From Oryzias latipes (taxonomy: Eukaryota; Chordata; Actinopteri; Beloniformes; Adrianichthyidae), in NCBI RefSeq assembly GCF_002234675.1, contig NC_019867.2, positions 1,754,001-1,818,000 on the forward strand: a DNA stretch of 64,000 nucleotides, in the 5' to 3' direction. The position numbers and the translations under genes are program-made. A model generated the notes under the pieces. It was not told where the DNA came from. It made no database searches and saw only the letters and a program-made list of their open reading frames with translations. Positions 40,701 to 49,165 of this stretch are shown piece after piece. Numbering within the stretch: the stretch's first letter is position 1; every line of letters starts with the position of its first letter.

Positions 40701-41754
40701 CAGGTGTGTGTTTTTGCAGGTGGGTTTTTGCAGGTGTGTTTGTGCAGGTGTGTGTTTCTGCAGGTGTGTGTTTTTGCATGTGTCTTTGTGCAGGTGTGTT
40801 TTTGCATGCGTGTGTTTTTGCAGGTGTGTGTTTCTGCAGGTGTGTGTTTTTGCAAGTGTGTTTTTGCAGGTGTGTTTTTGCAGGCGTGTGTTTCTTCAGG
40901 TGTGTGTTTGTGCAGGTGTGTGTTTTTGCAGGTGTGTTTGTGCAGGTGTGTTTTTGCAAGTGTGTGTTTCTGCAGGTGTGTGTGTGCAGGTGTGTTTTTG
41001 CAGGTGTGTATAGGTGTGTGTTTCTGCAAGTGTGTTTCTGCAGGTGTGTGTTTCTGCAGGTGTGTGTTTTTACAGGTGTGTGTTTCTTTAGGTGTATGTT
41101 TTAGCAGGTGCGTGTTTTGCAGGTGTGTATTTCTCCAGGTGTGTGCAGGTGTGTTTTTGCAGGTGTGTATAGGTGTGTGTTTCTGCAGGTGTGTGTATGA
41201 CTCATGTTTGACAGAATAATTCAACATCAGAAAGGTCTGAATTCCAGCTAAGCACGTGAGTGACAGCAGACAACCTTGTGGTTTCAGACACTGCAGGGCT
41301 TCCGTGTTCCCCAGAGTCTGCAGGTAGTCGCTCAGATGACCCACGGTGCAGCCTCGATCTCCCATCAGCCTCAGCAGCATGAGGCTGGGGCTCCCTCCCA
41401 CCTCCAGGACCCTCAGGGAGCACATCTCCATGTGGTCGGAGCTGCAGGAGAAAGAACGCAAACGTGTAGAACCACAAAACATGGCGCTGTTCTCCTTTGT
41501 TAAAGGCTTTTCAGAACTTGGTAGGACTTTCCTGAACTTTTTCAGGACCCAAAGCCTCAAAGTTTGTCTGTTAACCCGAGAACGGAAGACGATGCGTGAA
41601 CGTACCTGACTTCAAAGCGTCTGTCGTTGTTGACGATCTCCCCGAGCCGTCTCCATCCTCTGACGCTTGATTTGTCCAGAACTTCGCAAAGTTTCCTCAG
41701 AACAGTTTCTTTCAGAGAGGAGATCTTTGTAGATCTGTCCCAGGCGTCGGACAT
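31260..41754 (-). CDS. malt1: MALT1 paracaspase, complete (15 coding exons)
   Basis: MALT1 is the paracaspase and scaffold of the CARD-BCL10-MALT1 complex that drives NF-kB activation downstream of antigen and innate receptors; it cleaves substrates after Arg. Minus-strand exons: 41754-41606, 41441-41275, 40353-40232, 40135-39988, 39250-39072, 39011-38900, 38103-38059, 37139-36936, 36766-36589, 35038-34967, 34884-34757, 33999-33850, 33279-33122, 33045-32920 and 31724-31260. All are GT-AG and phase-compatible, totalling 2403 nt or 800 codons (human is 824). Domains in order: death domain, Ig1, Ig2, caspase-like p20/p10 with catalytic His (AGHGYEN) and Cys (LLDMCRKR), Ig3 (MCLSFDCGVQIKLGFAAEF), and a C-terminal tail with a PIEASD TRAF6-type motif. 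Catalytic-domain similarity to mammalian MALT1 is very high, favouring PCASP1 over fish paracaspase paralogues. Regulation may include alternative splicing at exon 7. Confidence 0.95.
31740..31915 (+). repeat. dispersed repeat fragment in malt1 intron 14
   Basis: GTGACCCGTACGAGGGGTGG, AGGGTCGCAGAGAGGAG and AAAATGGAACGTACCATTG match 35240-35370 closely. Members of the same family as 21140-21450. Confidence 0.65.
31920..32180 (+). mobile_element. MADF/Myb-SANT-like ORF fossil (Harbinger-type)
   Basis: The plus strand from 31937 reads MEEELITAVCVWLEFYDVKG, then FMHRNRAVKENGWSHIQQIC, which matches the first helices of a MADF (Adf-1-type Myb/SANT) DNA-binding domain like those paired with PIF/Harbinger transposases. 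It stops soon after. A shorter related piece (LWSKAVKENAWSKIHQK) lies at 36045-36095. It lies in malt1 intron 14 in antisense orientation. Confidence 0.65.
32181..32919 (-). other. malt1 intron 14, no further feature
   Basis: Plain intronic sequence; a direct or inverted reuse of TTTGGTTTGGGTCTTG near 32255 and CCAAACCAAGCG near 32290 forms a modest hairpin. No exon seen. Confidence 0.4.
32920..33045 (-). CDS. malt1: malt1 exon 14: Ig3-like domain end
   Basis: A 126-nt phase 0-0 exon encoding DLDVDPKEMNRETPEETGIY, then LLSSSLPQHCLYTRLSSLQK. Acceptor CTGCAG, donor AGG|GTAAGG. Confidence 0.95.
33122..33279 (-). CDS. malt1: malt1 exon 13: Ig3-like domain
   Basis: It encodes ELPESMCLSFDCGVQIKLGF, then AAEFSNVLVIYTHIVKKPAD and MTFCQAHVTDFSP. 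This is the C-terminal Ig-like domain that packs on the paracaspase and holds the regulatory monoubiquitination region in mammals (family knowledge). Donor CCG|GTCGTT is weak. Confidence 0.93.
33345..33570 (+). repeat. dispersed repeat family C, copy 1
   Basis: TTCCCTTCTCTGTTGCTGAG, TGGCCCCGCCCAGCGCATTT and TATGTCCTCCATCGTCAGAA recur at 59980-60350. It is non-coding, lies in a malt1 intron, and starts with a C run. Confidence 0.75.
33850..33999 (-). CDS. malt1: malt1 exon 12: link to third Ig domain
   Basis: It encodes DMGQFDATKGKQALEIRSSL, then SERRALTDPIVSGDGHDLAH and VHSRQWAKAH. T-K-G-K-Q-A-L-E-I-R-S-S-L-S-E-R-A-L-T-D-P is nearly invariant in MALT1. Confidence 0.95.
34125..34740 (+). repeat. 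interspersed repeats in malt1 intron 11
   Basis: 34140-34180 (CTCTGGTGACCCCGAAAGGG) is a fragment of the RTE-tail repeat. From 34187 the sequence AATTCAATTCAATTTTATTT and ATATAGCCCAATATT is a widespread fish repeat start of unresolved class. GGGTCGGGTCATAGG is tandemly repeated at 34418-34455. Confidence 0.6.
34757..34884 (-). CDS. malt1: malt1 exon 11: caspase-like domain
   Basis: It encodes CQDAEAFELSSTSFINGVFV, then KFLKKRLLDDEKITVVLDRV. It corresponds to the p10-like part with the C-Q-x-A-E-A-F substrate-pocket region. Donor GAGG|GTGAGA. Confidence 0.94.
34967..35038 (-). CDS. malt1: malt1 exon 10: caspase-like domain
   Basis: A 72-nt exon encoding NFHDDSTPNIVLRVTANIVF and GYA. The TANIVFGYAT strand is conserved in MALT1. 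Donor CCAC|GTAAGC. Confidence 0.93.
35220..35600 (+). repeat. dispersed repeat (GTCATGAAAATGGAA family), longest copy
   Basis: It contains GTGGAGGGTCGTAGAGAGG, AAAATGGAACGTACCATTGC and GGCCGTAGGCCGTCCTTACG. Related to 31740-31915 and 21140-21450. Lies in malt1 intron 9. Confidence 0.65.
35620..36099 (+). mobile_element. Harbinger-like MITE remnant, copy 2
   Basis: GTTCACACCGGCCCCAG, TAAATGCACGTTTCGGACTT and AACTTTGACCAATCAGGGAC match 28720-28910. The right part encodes the MADF-like WSKAVKENAWSKI segment. Lies in malt1 intron 9. Confidence 0.6.
36100..36283 (+). repeat. minisatellite TAGTACCCAGTACCAGGTACATG
   Basis: About eight imperfect units of a roughly 23-bp motif built on TACCCAGTACCAGGTACATG. 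Because GTAC and ACATGT are self-complementary, neighbouring units can pair as hairpins. Lies in malt1 intron 9, directly after the Harbinger-like remnant. Confidence 0.92.
36385..36520 (+). repeat. dispersed repeat fragment (ACAGACAGCC family)
   Basis: TACGGGTTCACTGAGCGG, GACCACCTTGACATATG and CACAGACAGCCCGTATCC match the 591-760 block. It lies 70 bp downstream of malt1 exon 9. Confidence 0.6.
36589..36766 (-). CDS. malt1: malt1 exon 9: catalytic His and Cys
   Basis: It encodes GLLYYAGHGYENYGNSFMVP, then VDAPNPYHSANCLCVQSVLK and LMQEKETGLNVFLLDMCRKR. The catalytic dyad (His of AGHG, Cys of DMCRK) is intact. Donor AAGAG|GTGGGT. Confidence 0.97.
36936..37139 (-). CDS. malt1: malt1 exon 8: caspase-like domain start
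   Basis: It encodes ATDKVALLIGNLSYQNHPQL, then KAPMVDVYELTNLLRQLNFK and VVSLLDLTESEMRNAVDEFL. The V-A-L-L-I-G-N opening strand is the hallmark of the paracaspase p20 unit. Donor TACG|GTACTT. Confidence 0.96.
37140..38058 (-). other. malt1 intron 7, with LINE/SINE-type tail
   Basis: Mostly plain. At 37785-37830 CAATCAAATCAAATCAAATC followed by AAACTTTATTCGTC resembles the A-rich tail of a minus-strand fish retroposon, but the body is not recognisable. Confidence 0.4.
38059..38103 (-). CDS. malt1: malt1 exon 7: 45-nt cassette
   Basis: A 45-nt exon with phase 1 at both ends (acceptor TTTTAG, donor TACG|GTGAGT). It encodes VSGEYFLNSLPEKLY between Ig2 and the caspase-like domain. Its position and symmetry match the short alternatively used exon 7 of mammalian MALT1 (MALT1A/B); the sequence differs. 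A second acceptor at 38190 would extend it in frame. Confidence 0.72.
38191..38899 (-). other. malt1 intron 6, no feature
   Basis: Plain sequence, no supported exon or repeat between exon 6 and the alternative acceptor at 38190. Confidence 0.5.
38900..39011 (-). CDS. malt1: malt1 exon 6: Ig2, second half
   Basis: After the proposed AACCAG acceptor it encodes TASFQIPHVAPDHAGRYRCE, then ISSSRERMWTNEVDVSI, with the D-H-A-G-R-Y-R-C F-strand. Donor ATCG|GTACGT, phase 1. Confidence 0.85.
39072..39250 (-). CDS. malt1: malt1 exon 5: Ig2, first half
   Basis: It encodes QSYHSLDGRLKLVVQPQSQT, then LHAGESLQLECGAVGRPIPR and YQWHRNGVPVPNATKRKLS. It has Ig B-strand Cys and C-strand Trp. The frame runs on to an in-frame TAG at 39023-39021, so a splice at TCG|GTGACC (from 39071) is proposed. 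Confidence 0.85.
39251..39987 (-). other. malt1 intron 4, no clear feature
   Basis: AT-rich. It contains CCATAAATAATCGTCACAAA-type sequence and its rough complement around 39480 and 39750, which suggests a degenerate inverted-repeat element of about 300-500 bp, but the ends are not clear. Confidence 0.35.
39988..40135 (-). CDS. malt1: malt1 exon 4: Ig1, second half
   Basis: It encodes VPGSCSPDLLISSVQLKDAG, then FYICRVNGEGACEFSQWAQV and DVLNV. The D-A-G-x-Y-x-C F-strand completes Ig1. Donor ACG|GTCAGA is chosen because it keeps phase with exon 5; a GGG|GTGTCT site 9 nt upstream does not. Confidence 0.88.
40232..40353 (-). CDS. malt1: malt1 exon 3: Ig1, first half
   Basis: It encodes ALQILLQPQSVALLVGHNLR, then LSCLAVGKSDVQYQWFKSRE, with Ig B-strand Cys and C-strand Trp. 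Acceptor CCTCAG, donor GAG|GTTTGC, phase 1 to 0. Confidence 0.92.
40398..41199 (+). repeat. 800-bp minisatellite in malt1 intron 2
   Basis: About 50 units of GTGTGTTTTTGCAG / GTGTGTTTCTGCAG, 13-17 bp each, with GTGTTTGTGCAG variants. The long open frames on both strands come from the unit repeating in near multiples of three and having no stop codon; they are not genes. On the plus strand each unit holds a T-rich CAG|GTGTGT. Confidence 0.97.
41275..41441 (-). CDS. malt1: malt1 exon 2: rest of death domain
   Basis: Acceptor CTGCAG, donor AAG|GTTGTC (phase 2 to 1). It encodes SSDHMEMCSLRVLEVGGSPS, then LMLLRLMGDRGCTVGHLSDY and LQTLGNTEALQCLKPQ. G-C-T-V-x-x-L-x-x-x-L is the last death-domain helix region. 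Confidence 0.92.
41606..41754 (-). CDS. malt1: malt1 exon 1: start of death domain
   Basis: ATG at 41754-41752, in CpG-rich surroundings, gives MSDAWDRSTKISSLKETVLR, then LCEVLDKSSVRGWRRLGEIV. The W-R-x-L-G-E-I motif is typical of the MALT1 death domain. Donor TCAG|GTACGT, phase 2. Confidence 0.9.
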
Positions 41755-41840
41755 GGTGGTTCTTCCCCACCGGCCTTTTCTCCGCGCCGGCGACCGTGAA
41801 CAACAACCACCGCCGGCCGCGAGAACGACAACTTCCTTGA
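41755..41840 (-). promoter_or_regulatory. malt1: CpG-rich 5' UTR/promoter of malt1
   Basis: Directly upstream of the malt1 ATG the sequence is CG-rich (CTCCGCGCCGGCGACCGTG, CCGCCGGCCGCGAGAACG), as in a vertebrate CpG-type promoter. No TATA element was seen. The start of transcription is unknown. Confidence 0.55.
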
Positions 41841-42249
41841 AATTCAGACATACAGAGACACGCCCACTCCACCTTAGGTTTCCCCGGCTGCTCTTTGCCA
41901 AAGATCCTCTATGTGTAAAGATGCATTACTCTATGGATAAAAACCCAAAATAAACCCATGTCCTGATGCAAAAATGTTATAAATATCAGATGTTCAAATA
42001 AAAAACAACAAAGTAACTAAAATAAAAAAACACGAGACCCAAAATTAATAACTGTAAACTTATGTGTGTCACAAGATAACATGGATGGAGTGTGTCTTCA
42101 TAATACATATACAATCTTTTGTCTTCAGTTAGATTGGGTAGTTTTGTTGTGACGTAGACAGTCTCCGCCTCCATTACGTCATTTTCATGCGTTCATTTGT
42201 TATAGCATCAGTCAAAGGTTTTAGCCGAAAGTCCGTCAACAACAGAACA

Positions 42250-44045
42250 GTTTTTGTTAGTTTATTTTTTTAAATTATTTAAACATAATCATTACAAAAC
42301 TCTAACAGACACAACCACGCAAAAATGCAAGTCACAGCTCTTCACAAAAACAAAGATAAAAAACTATAACAAAACAAGAATGTACACATATATAAAAAAT
42401 ATAAAAAACTTTCAGCATAAATTAAAATACAAGGCAAACAACAATCTGGACCCTAGATTTGTAACCATTCTGTAGCAGATTTACAAATGTCATCAATGAA
42501 TGGATTTGAGTTGGGAATACATTTCAATGATGATAAAAACAGTCTGACTTCATTTTTAAAACACAGGAAATTCAGACGATCTTTTCTCCACTTTTCTTAT
42601 GAATATGATATTTTCCCAAAATCAGGAGGATGTTCACTAATTTTGTTGTCTCTTTTGGCAACTTACTGTCATAAAACAAAATATATTTTTCTGTGAATTG
42701 TATGTTTTAAATTTCTTGACTAAGCCAGTTATGGAAATCTTGCCAGAATCTTTATGATCACTGGACATGAAAAAAACAGCTGTTTGGTTGTTTCTGGGGC
42801 TCGTGACAGAAATCACACGGATCAACCTCAAAGCCAAATCCACTCCTCAACGTCTCTGCCGATGGGTAATAATTGTCTATGATTTTGAAACACGTTTCTT
42901 GAATTTTGGGGACCATTGGCCATTTTATGAATTTCCATAGTTTAGAACCTGATGTGACAGGTGTCTCAGTTATTTTATATTTCACTTTTTTATTAAAGTC
43001 ATGGTACAATTTACCTTTAAAGGATTTGTTTAGGTATTTATTATCATTTATTATCATTTTTTTCACTTAGTTTTATTTCTCCTATTACTAAATTTGGTAG
43101 TTTAATTTGAACATAGGAAGACAATTTTGTATTTTTTATTACGTGTATTAAAGCAATTGGAATTGCTCTGCAGGTTTTCTAATATTCCTTGGTTTTGCAT
43201 TCAATATCATATTTACTTTTGAAGTCTCTTAACTGAAGAATTTCTCCATTTAAATCAAGAATATCACTTACAGAAATGATCTTGTGGTCAAACCAATTCT
43301 GATGAAACATTGTCTTCCTGTTTATGGTCATTACTCTGTTGTTCCACAGGGGGGCGCAGTGGGGGTGAAATTGTGACTAAATATCATTTTCCAGTGGAAA
43401 AGTACTTTGTGAAATTCTGAAATCTTTATAGGAAGTTTGGAAATTTCAAAGTCACATCTCAGCAAAAAATCTAATCCACCTACTTTTTTGAAGATGTTTT
43501 TGGGAACATGAAACCATATTGAGTCAGGATTAGCCATAAAGTCTTTAACCATTTTATTCTAAAGGTTCCAACCACTGATTGCGTCTTTATACCTCTCAAA
43601 AATTAATTTTTTAATTTTTATTTTCGAATTAATTTTCTTTTACATTCTTTGGGGTAATGTAGGGAGATTGGCATGGATATATTAAATTTGAAGTTCCTTC
43701 TGATTTGCACAACAGATTTCTTCCAAAAATGGTTAAATCTCTGATTAACCAATGATTTAATGATTTTTGCATTTGGTTTATTTTTTCCATCATGTTTTTT
43801 TCTTCTCTTTCTTTTTCATCTCTAATTAATTTAATTCCTAAATATTTCACTTCATGTTTTCACAAGAGAACAGGGGGAGTAATTCAGATTTTTGTAAGTT
43901 TAGTCGAAGACCAGAAGCTCTTGAGAAAATGGAAATAATGTGCAGGGCTTTCGTTACCGTGTTTTTGTCTTTTAGAAAAAATACGGTGTCATCTGCAAAC
44001 TGGCTAAGGCGAAACTCAAAATCAAAAACTTTAATGCTTTGAATT
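42250..44045 (-). mobile_element. L1/Tx1-like LINE, 5'-truncated, decayed
   Basis: Minus-strand frames in order (44042 down to 42637) read FRLSQFADDTVFFLKDKNTV (RT motif C, FADD), KYLGIKLIRDEKERE, SLNHWLIRDLTIFGRNLLCK, PDSIWFHVPKNIFKKVGGLD, ISEFHKVLFHWKMIFSHNF, IWNNR-like sequence, then ETLRSGFGFEVDPCDFCHEP. This is the order of the L1-superfamily ORF2 C-terminal half, ending in its Cys-rich C-x2-C-H motif. Frameshifts and stops are frequent. The element begins just before RT motif C, as expected of 5' truncation, and a T-rich stretch near 42260 fits its 3' tail. Confidence 0.85.
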
Positions 44046-44480
44046 TATTTTAATTTAATGTTCCTAACCAAATATCTGAGATTGTTGTAAAGTATTTCTC
44101 TGTCATTTTTCCGCTTTGCTTCCATAAAAGATAATAAAATGTAGAAATTAGTGAGTTTTATTTGTTTTTTTCAATAATCATAACAAAAACGTTTTTTATT
44201 ATTATTATTAATTATTATTATTATTATTATTGTATTATTATTTAAAACATTTTTTAATAATAATGTAATTTTTTAGTCATTCTTTTTAATAATGACTATA
44301 CATATATTTTATTTTAAACCAATAATCACATAAAAATGATTAATAATAATGTTTTTGTGTGAACCTTAACCTCAAAATGTTTAGCTTCCATACATTTCCT
44401 TTATACTCTGCATCAGACTGTAGTGTCAACTTTCACACAAAGATGTTTCATTTGTTTCTCATGTTGTGTCATCTGTAATG
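44046..44480. other. AT-rich intergenic with ATT repeats
   Basis: A (TTA)n-type microsatellite occupies about 44195-44245. No coding content. Confidence 0.6.
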
Positions 44481-44659
44481 ACCACAGCTCCTTGTCTTAA
44501 GTGCAAACACTGGAGAGAGTGAAGACCCGGTTTCATCATCTCAGTTTGACCCGTTTCCCAGGTGCTGCTGTCACTTCTGGTTTCATAACACAACATTTGA
44601 ATCAAACAATGTTTGAGGTCAGCGTGGATCCTGAGTTGGGTTTGTTTTGCATTAAACTT

Positions 44660-44965
44660 AAAGGCTGCGTCACACGGTCACTACGTACATTTGGCGCATT
44701 TTCCATGTCTGAAATTTTGCTCTTTGTTGTTACCTGCGTGATATATATCCATGTGTGTCTTGCGTCCGTCATTCATCATTTACGTGTTCTTTGCGTGGTA
44801 ATTTCATACTTCTTCTGTGGTTTTAACGACGTTCATTTCTGATACATCTGTGAAAATGTAAAGACCATAACTTATTTTCACTTTTTCCACGTATATTTAT
44901 CCAATCCAATCAGTGCAACACGCGCAGAATGTGCGTAGAGGCCGTGCGACACGGTCTGGTAAGAA
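44660..44965 (+). mobile_element. MITE with GGCTGCGTCACACGGTC ends
   Basis: GGCTGCGTCACACGGTCACT at 44663 resembles the inverted form of the right end (GGCCGTGCGACACGGTC near 44940-44957 in direct reading, with partial symmetry). Interior blocks are shared with 5030-5560. Superfamily unresolved. Confidence 0.5.
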
Positions 44966-46520
44966 AAATCTACACTGCAAAAACGAAATCTTGAGAAATT
45001 AAAAAGACCCTCGTTTCTAGAAAAAATGTTTAATTATGTTTAGCAAGAAAAATTTAAATTAATCAAGAAAATTTTCAGCTGCAAAATAACCTTAGTGTAA
45101 GAAAACATAGTGAGTAGAAGGTTTCTTCGTAGACCATTTCTCTTTCCCCATTCACAGTTATTTTTGCTTATTTACAGAGACTTTTTATTTTTTTCCAGAA
45201 TGTTTTACTTATTTCTACAGGGACTGTTTTGCAGGGTAGAATAAGACAACTTTTCCTCAGCTCCCTTCTTACCCAAAATAGTTATTTATTTACTTGGCAA
45301 GAAAGAAAATGTAACCTTTTTCTGACCTAGTTTTGCATCTGCAATTACAAAGACAGGATTGTGAGTCAGCGAATCAGTTTGATTCCTTTTTCCTCTTGCC
45401 TGAAAGCAGCTTAGCTAAACTTGATGCTTATTCCCTTTACATCTACATGAAATGAAAAAACAAGAATGAACCCAGACGACACATTTATGTAGAAACAAAA
45501 AGTTTAAACGGAGTCTTTGTCTCTGTCCCTTTTCAGAAACGACGGCGTTCTAAGAATCGACCTCTGCCCTGCAGCAGAGACGTGGAAAACTACGGCGTTT
45601 TCAGTTCTCGCTGAGCGGAGCTCCACAAACCTCATTAACACAACACCTGACAGGGGAGCTTGGGTGTTTTACAGACACGTCCAAAAGGTTTTCCTCACTG
45701 AATGGAAATATACTGACAGTATGACGGCAGGATCGTTGCCAGGTTCAGGGGGGGCACTAACTTTATTAAGCAAAAAGTTACAAAAACCTGATAAAGTTAC
45801 AAAAAATGAGATACAACTGCAAAAAGGTTGATTCATGATTTTTGCGACACAGTTTTGAAAATTTTGATGAATTTCTTGATTCATAAACAGCTGCGTTGCC
45901 ATGTTTGATTGCATAATCTCCCCGGGGGCTGTGCTTCCTGGTCTCCATGGAGATGAGGAACACTCCGAACATCTTCCTCTGTCAGGCAGCCGTCCTCACC
46001 TGGATGATGAAGACGTCCACCATCATCCCTAAGGACGCCAGAGTAACTTTCAGCGCGTGATTAATGAACGCCCGTTCTGTATGTAGAGCTCACGACCGGA
46101 CTTAAGACCTCGCGTAGCGATAGTGAACACGGGGCTTCTGGACGCGCGTTAACTCAGTCTAAGTCTATGCTTGAACGCGAGTCGACGTGGCCGGTGTGAA
46201 TGCAGCCTTCTGACCGCGGAAGCCCAAAACACGTGTGTGACTGTAAAAGCGCTTTGTCCTTGTTGGTAGAAAAGTGCTATACAAGTATACGCCATTTACC
46301 TGAATCTACCAACAATGACGGTTCAGGTGTTACAAGATGACTCAGCAGCACATCAAGATCTTGAGATGGTTCTGGAAACCATGGCAACCAAAAGACAAAG
46401 ATTTGAACTTGGTGTTTTTATTCTGAAGAGATTTCAGGAACATTCAGTTTTACTCTTTACATCATGGTCGCATAAATACTTTTACTTTCATTCCTTTTAC
46501 TGTTTTTTTTGCTTTGATTT
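44966..46520. other. malt1-prlr intergenic, no clear gene
   Basis: Open frames such as 45517-45831 have no recognisable domain. 46060-46205 (GAACGCGAGTCGACG, CGGTGTGAATGCAGCC) looks like the end of a Harbinger-like MITE related to 35620-36099. Confidence 0.4.
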
Positions 46521-46524
46521 GATT

Positions 46525-47135
46525 GGTTGAATGCTTTATAGCATCAACCAATCAATGGTTGGTTGATGCTATAAATCCTTCAACCATTGTTTTCCTGTTT
46601 CTCTGTCTTTATTCTAGCATCTTCCTCCATTTTTTGCCGCTTTACTCCTCCTACAATTTTTCATCTATTTCAACCATTCAACTATTCAAATGTTCATCTC
46701 TTTCATCTTTTTCCAGCTGTGACTTTTGGTTCTTCAAATCCTTGAACTTTTCCAGATATTCCAGGATTTTTTTCCTCCATTTAAATAAATGGGGAATCCT
46801 TGGTGCAGAAGCTCGCTGGTTTGATACCCGGCTCTGGTATTTTTCACAAACATATCTTTTTGGTTATTGGACTGTTTTCACTTTATTTATGGTCAACTTT
46901 GATCATTTCTCTCTTTTAGTTGCCAATTATTCCCCTTTAAGTTTCATTTTCATTCACCATTGCTTTTTCATAATTCTTTTTATTCTGTGTTTTGTTGTGT
47001 TTTACTGTAAAGCACTTTGTGAGTTTTACCTTGAAAGATGCTTTACAAATAGTTTATTATTATTATTATCATTGTTATTATTATTGTTATTATTATTATT
47101 TAACCCTGCATTTTCTTCTGGAAAAGCATCTCCTT
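46525..47135 (+). repeat. dispersed repeat family A, copy 3
   Basis: It begins at a hairpin (AGCATCAACCAATCAATGGT and its complement, 46541-46571) and runs through TTTCAACCATTCAACTATTC, GGTTTGATACCCGGCTCTGG and TTTATGGTCAACTTTGATCA to a SINE-like TTATTATTATTATTATCATT microsatellite. The end near 47120 has CATCTCCTTCTAG. Confidence 0.8.
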
Positions 47136-47875
47136 CTAGTTTGCTATATTGGTTTGTTTCAAGCATTAATTCTAGACAATAAAAATAACAGATATATCAA
47201 ACTCATTCAGAAATAAAGACATTTATTTATCAAAATACAGAGAAAATTTCACAAAAATTTATGAAGAAAATAACAGTGTAATCACTCATAATCGTGACTG
47301 GACACACTTGATTACTAAATATAGTAATCAATCACCGAAGTCAACTAAAGTTTGATTTATTCCTTGAAAATGGGAGAAGAAGCACATTTAAAGAATCCCA
47401 CACCTGCTGAGTTGTTTCATTTTATATTTTTGCACAGTTGTCATAATGCGCTTCCCATCAAATCCTCCGGTTCCGGAAAGACGCCACAACGCCACAGAGG
47501 TGACGAGCAGCTGCTTTTTGCAACTTTTTTTGCAAAAAGCGATTCTTTGTTTTTAAAATCATTCCTACGTTTAAAGAGTCTCCTTTCCGTCCCTTCAGTC
47601 TTAACCGTGCGATGACTGTTGACACATTCTTCACGGCCCTTTTGTTTGTTTGACGCAGGCAAAAGATCTGACCCTGAAGAAAAAAAGCCTGCTTTTCCAC
47701 GAAGGCATCAGTCAGGGTAAAAAGGAAAACATGTTGTCAGCAGAAACACACCCATCCGTGTTGGACTTTTCCAGCGGGGGACGCTCACGTTTTTAGTTTG
47801 TAAAGTCTAGACAGAATAGTTGGTCAAAATTGACCTTTTTGGCTGTTAAATTTCAACAAAAAAACTGATAAAGAC

Positions 47876-48260
47876 AACTAGAAGGAGCCGCATTTCCAGA
47901 AGAAACTGCAGGTTGATGCTATATTGCTGAATGAAAATGAAACTGAAAGGGGAATAATTGGCAAAAAAGAAACAGAAATGATCAAAGTTGACCATAAATA
48001 AAGTGAAAACAGCACAATAACAACAAAGACATGTTTGTGTAAAATGCCAGAGCCGGGTATCGAACCAGCGAGCTTCTGCACCAAGGATTCCCCATTTATT
48101 TCAATGGAGGCATACATCCTGGAAAATCCTGAAAAGTTCAAGGATCTGAAGGACCAAAAGTCACAGCTCGAAAAAGCTGAAAGAGCTGAACATTTGAATA
48201 GTTGAACGGTTGAAATAGATGAAAAATTGTAGGAGGAGCTAAGCGGAAAAAACATGGTGG
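47876..48260 (-). repeat. dispersed repeat family A, copy 4
   Basis: CTAGAAGGAGCCGCATTTCC at 47879, TTGACCATAAATAAAGTGAA, CCAGAGCCGGGTATCGAACC and GAACATTTGAATAGTTGAAC match copies 1 and 3. It has the same orientation as copy 1. Confidence 0.82.
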
Positions 48261-49020
48261 AAGATGCTAGAATAAAGAAAGAGAAACAGGAAAGTGATGG
48301 ATTACAAAAACAAATGTTTGAATTCTTCAAGCAAAAAGAGCATCATCCAGAATGGATCCTCCAGCGCTGCAGGGGCTCATGGGAAATGATTAACTCTGAC
48401 TCCAAACAACAAATGTGCAGAATTAAAGCATTGTTGTTGCAGAGCAGAGACCTGATTCCTGCAGAGCAGGAAAAGATATCCATCTGGACCAAGCCTCCAG
48501 CGGCAGGATGGAAAAACACAACTGACTGGCAACACAAACCGCCACAGAATGAGGTGGAGCTGGTATGTGTCAACACACACACACAAATAACACAACCTGT
48601 GACATAAGTCTCCCATCACAACATTCAGGGATTTCCTGCTCGTTTCCCCTAAATTTCAGATCTGCAGCTTCAGCCTCAGCGGAGATCCAGTTATCTGGAC
48701 ACTAGAGTTGCTCCCTGCTGACAGAGATCTTCTTTTCTCAGTTCTCACCATTCAGATGCTGTAAAAAAAAAAGAAGAAAGAATGAAAAAGCAGCACCGCT
48801 GAGAATAAACAGCTCGAAGCGTCAAATGACTCGTTTTACGCCAAACAAAGCTACGGGGCGCCGAATGTAAAAGTTCACCTCATGAAAATGATGTGACGAT
48901 TTCACCACATTTAGACATTTCCTTCAACATGAGCTGCATTTAAATCACGTTTTGTTTGTATTTATCACCAATAAGAGGATTCTCTGTGACTTGAAGATAT
49001 GAACCTTTAGAGGCTACATT
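48261..49020. other. intergenic, no supported feature
   Basis: Only repeat-free AT-rich sequence with a short A/G run near 48765-48785. No domain in the open frame at 48254-48607. Confidence 0.4.
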
Positions 49021-49021
49021 C

Positions 49022-49165
49022 ATTTGTTCAGTCATTCATTCATTCATTCATCTTCTTCAGTTTATCCTTTTCAGGGTCACGGGGCTGCTGGAGCCTATCC
49101 AGGCCACCTATGGGCGAAGGCAGGGGACACCCTGCACAGGTCGCCAGTCTGTCGCAGGGTCTAGA
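49022..49165 (+). repeat. RTE/Rex-type 3'-end repeat with CATT tail
   Basis: (CATT)n at 49035-49050 precedes TTTATCCTTTTCAGGGTCAC, GGGGCTGCTGGAGCCTATCC and GGTCGCCAGTCTGTCGCAGG, the reverse complement of the repeat at 4808-4935. A second scrap (GGAGTGGCTGGAGCCTATCC) lies at 49720-49745. Confidence 0.75.

Noticed and set aside
40105-41560. Long Cys- or Thr/His-rich open frames on both strands (up to 294 codons)
   Set aside because: They are produced by the stop-free minisatellite unit in malt1 intron 2 and by run-on from malt1 exons; no protein family resembles them.
48254-48607. 117-codon plus-strand frame (Lys/Glu/Gln-rich)
   Set aside because: It begins inside a repeat copy and has no recognisable domain or conserved motif.
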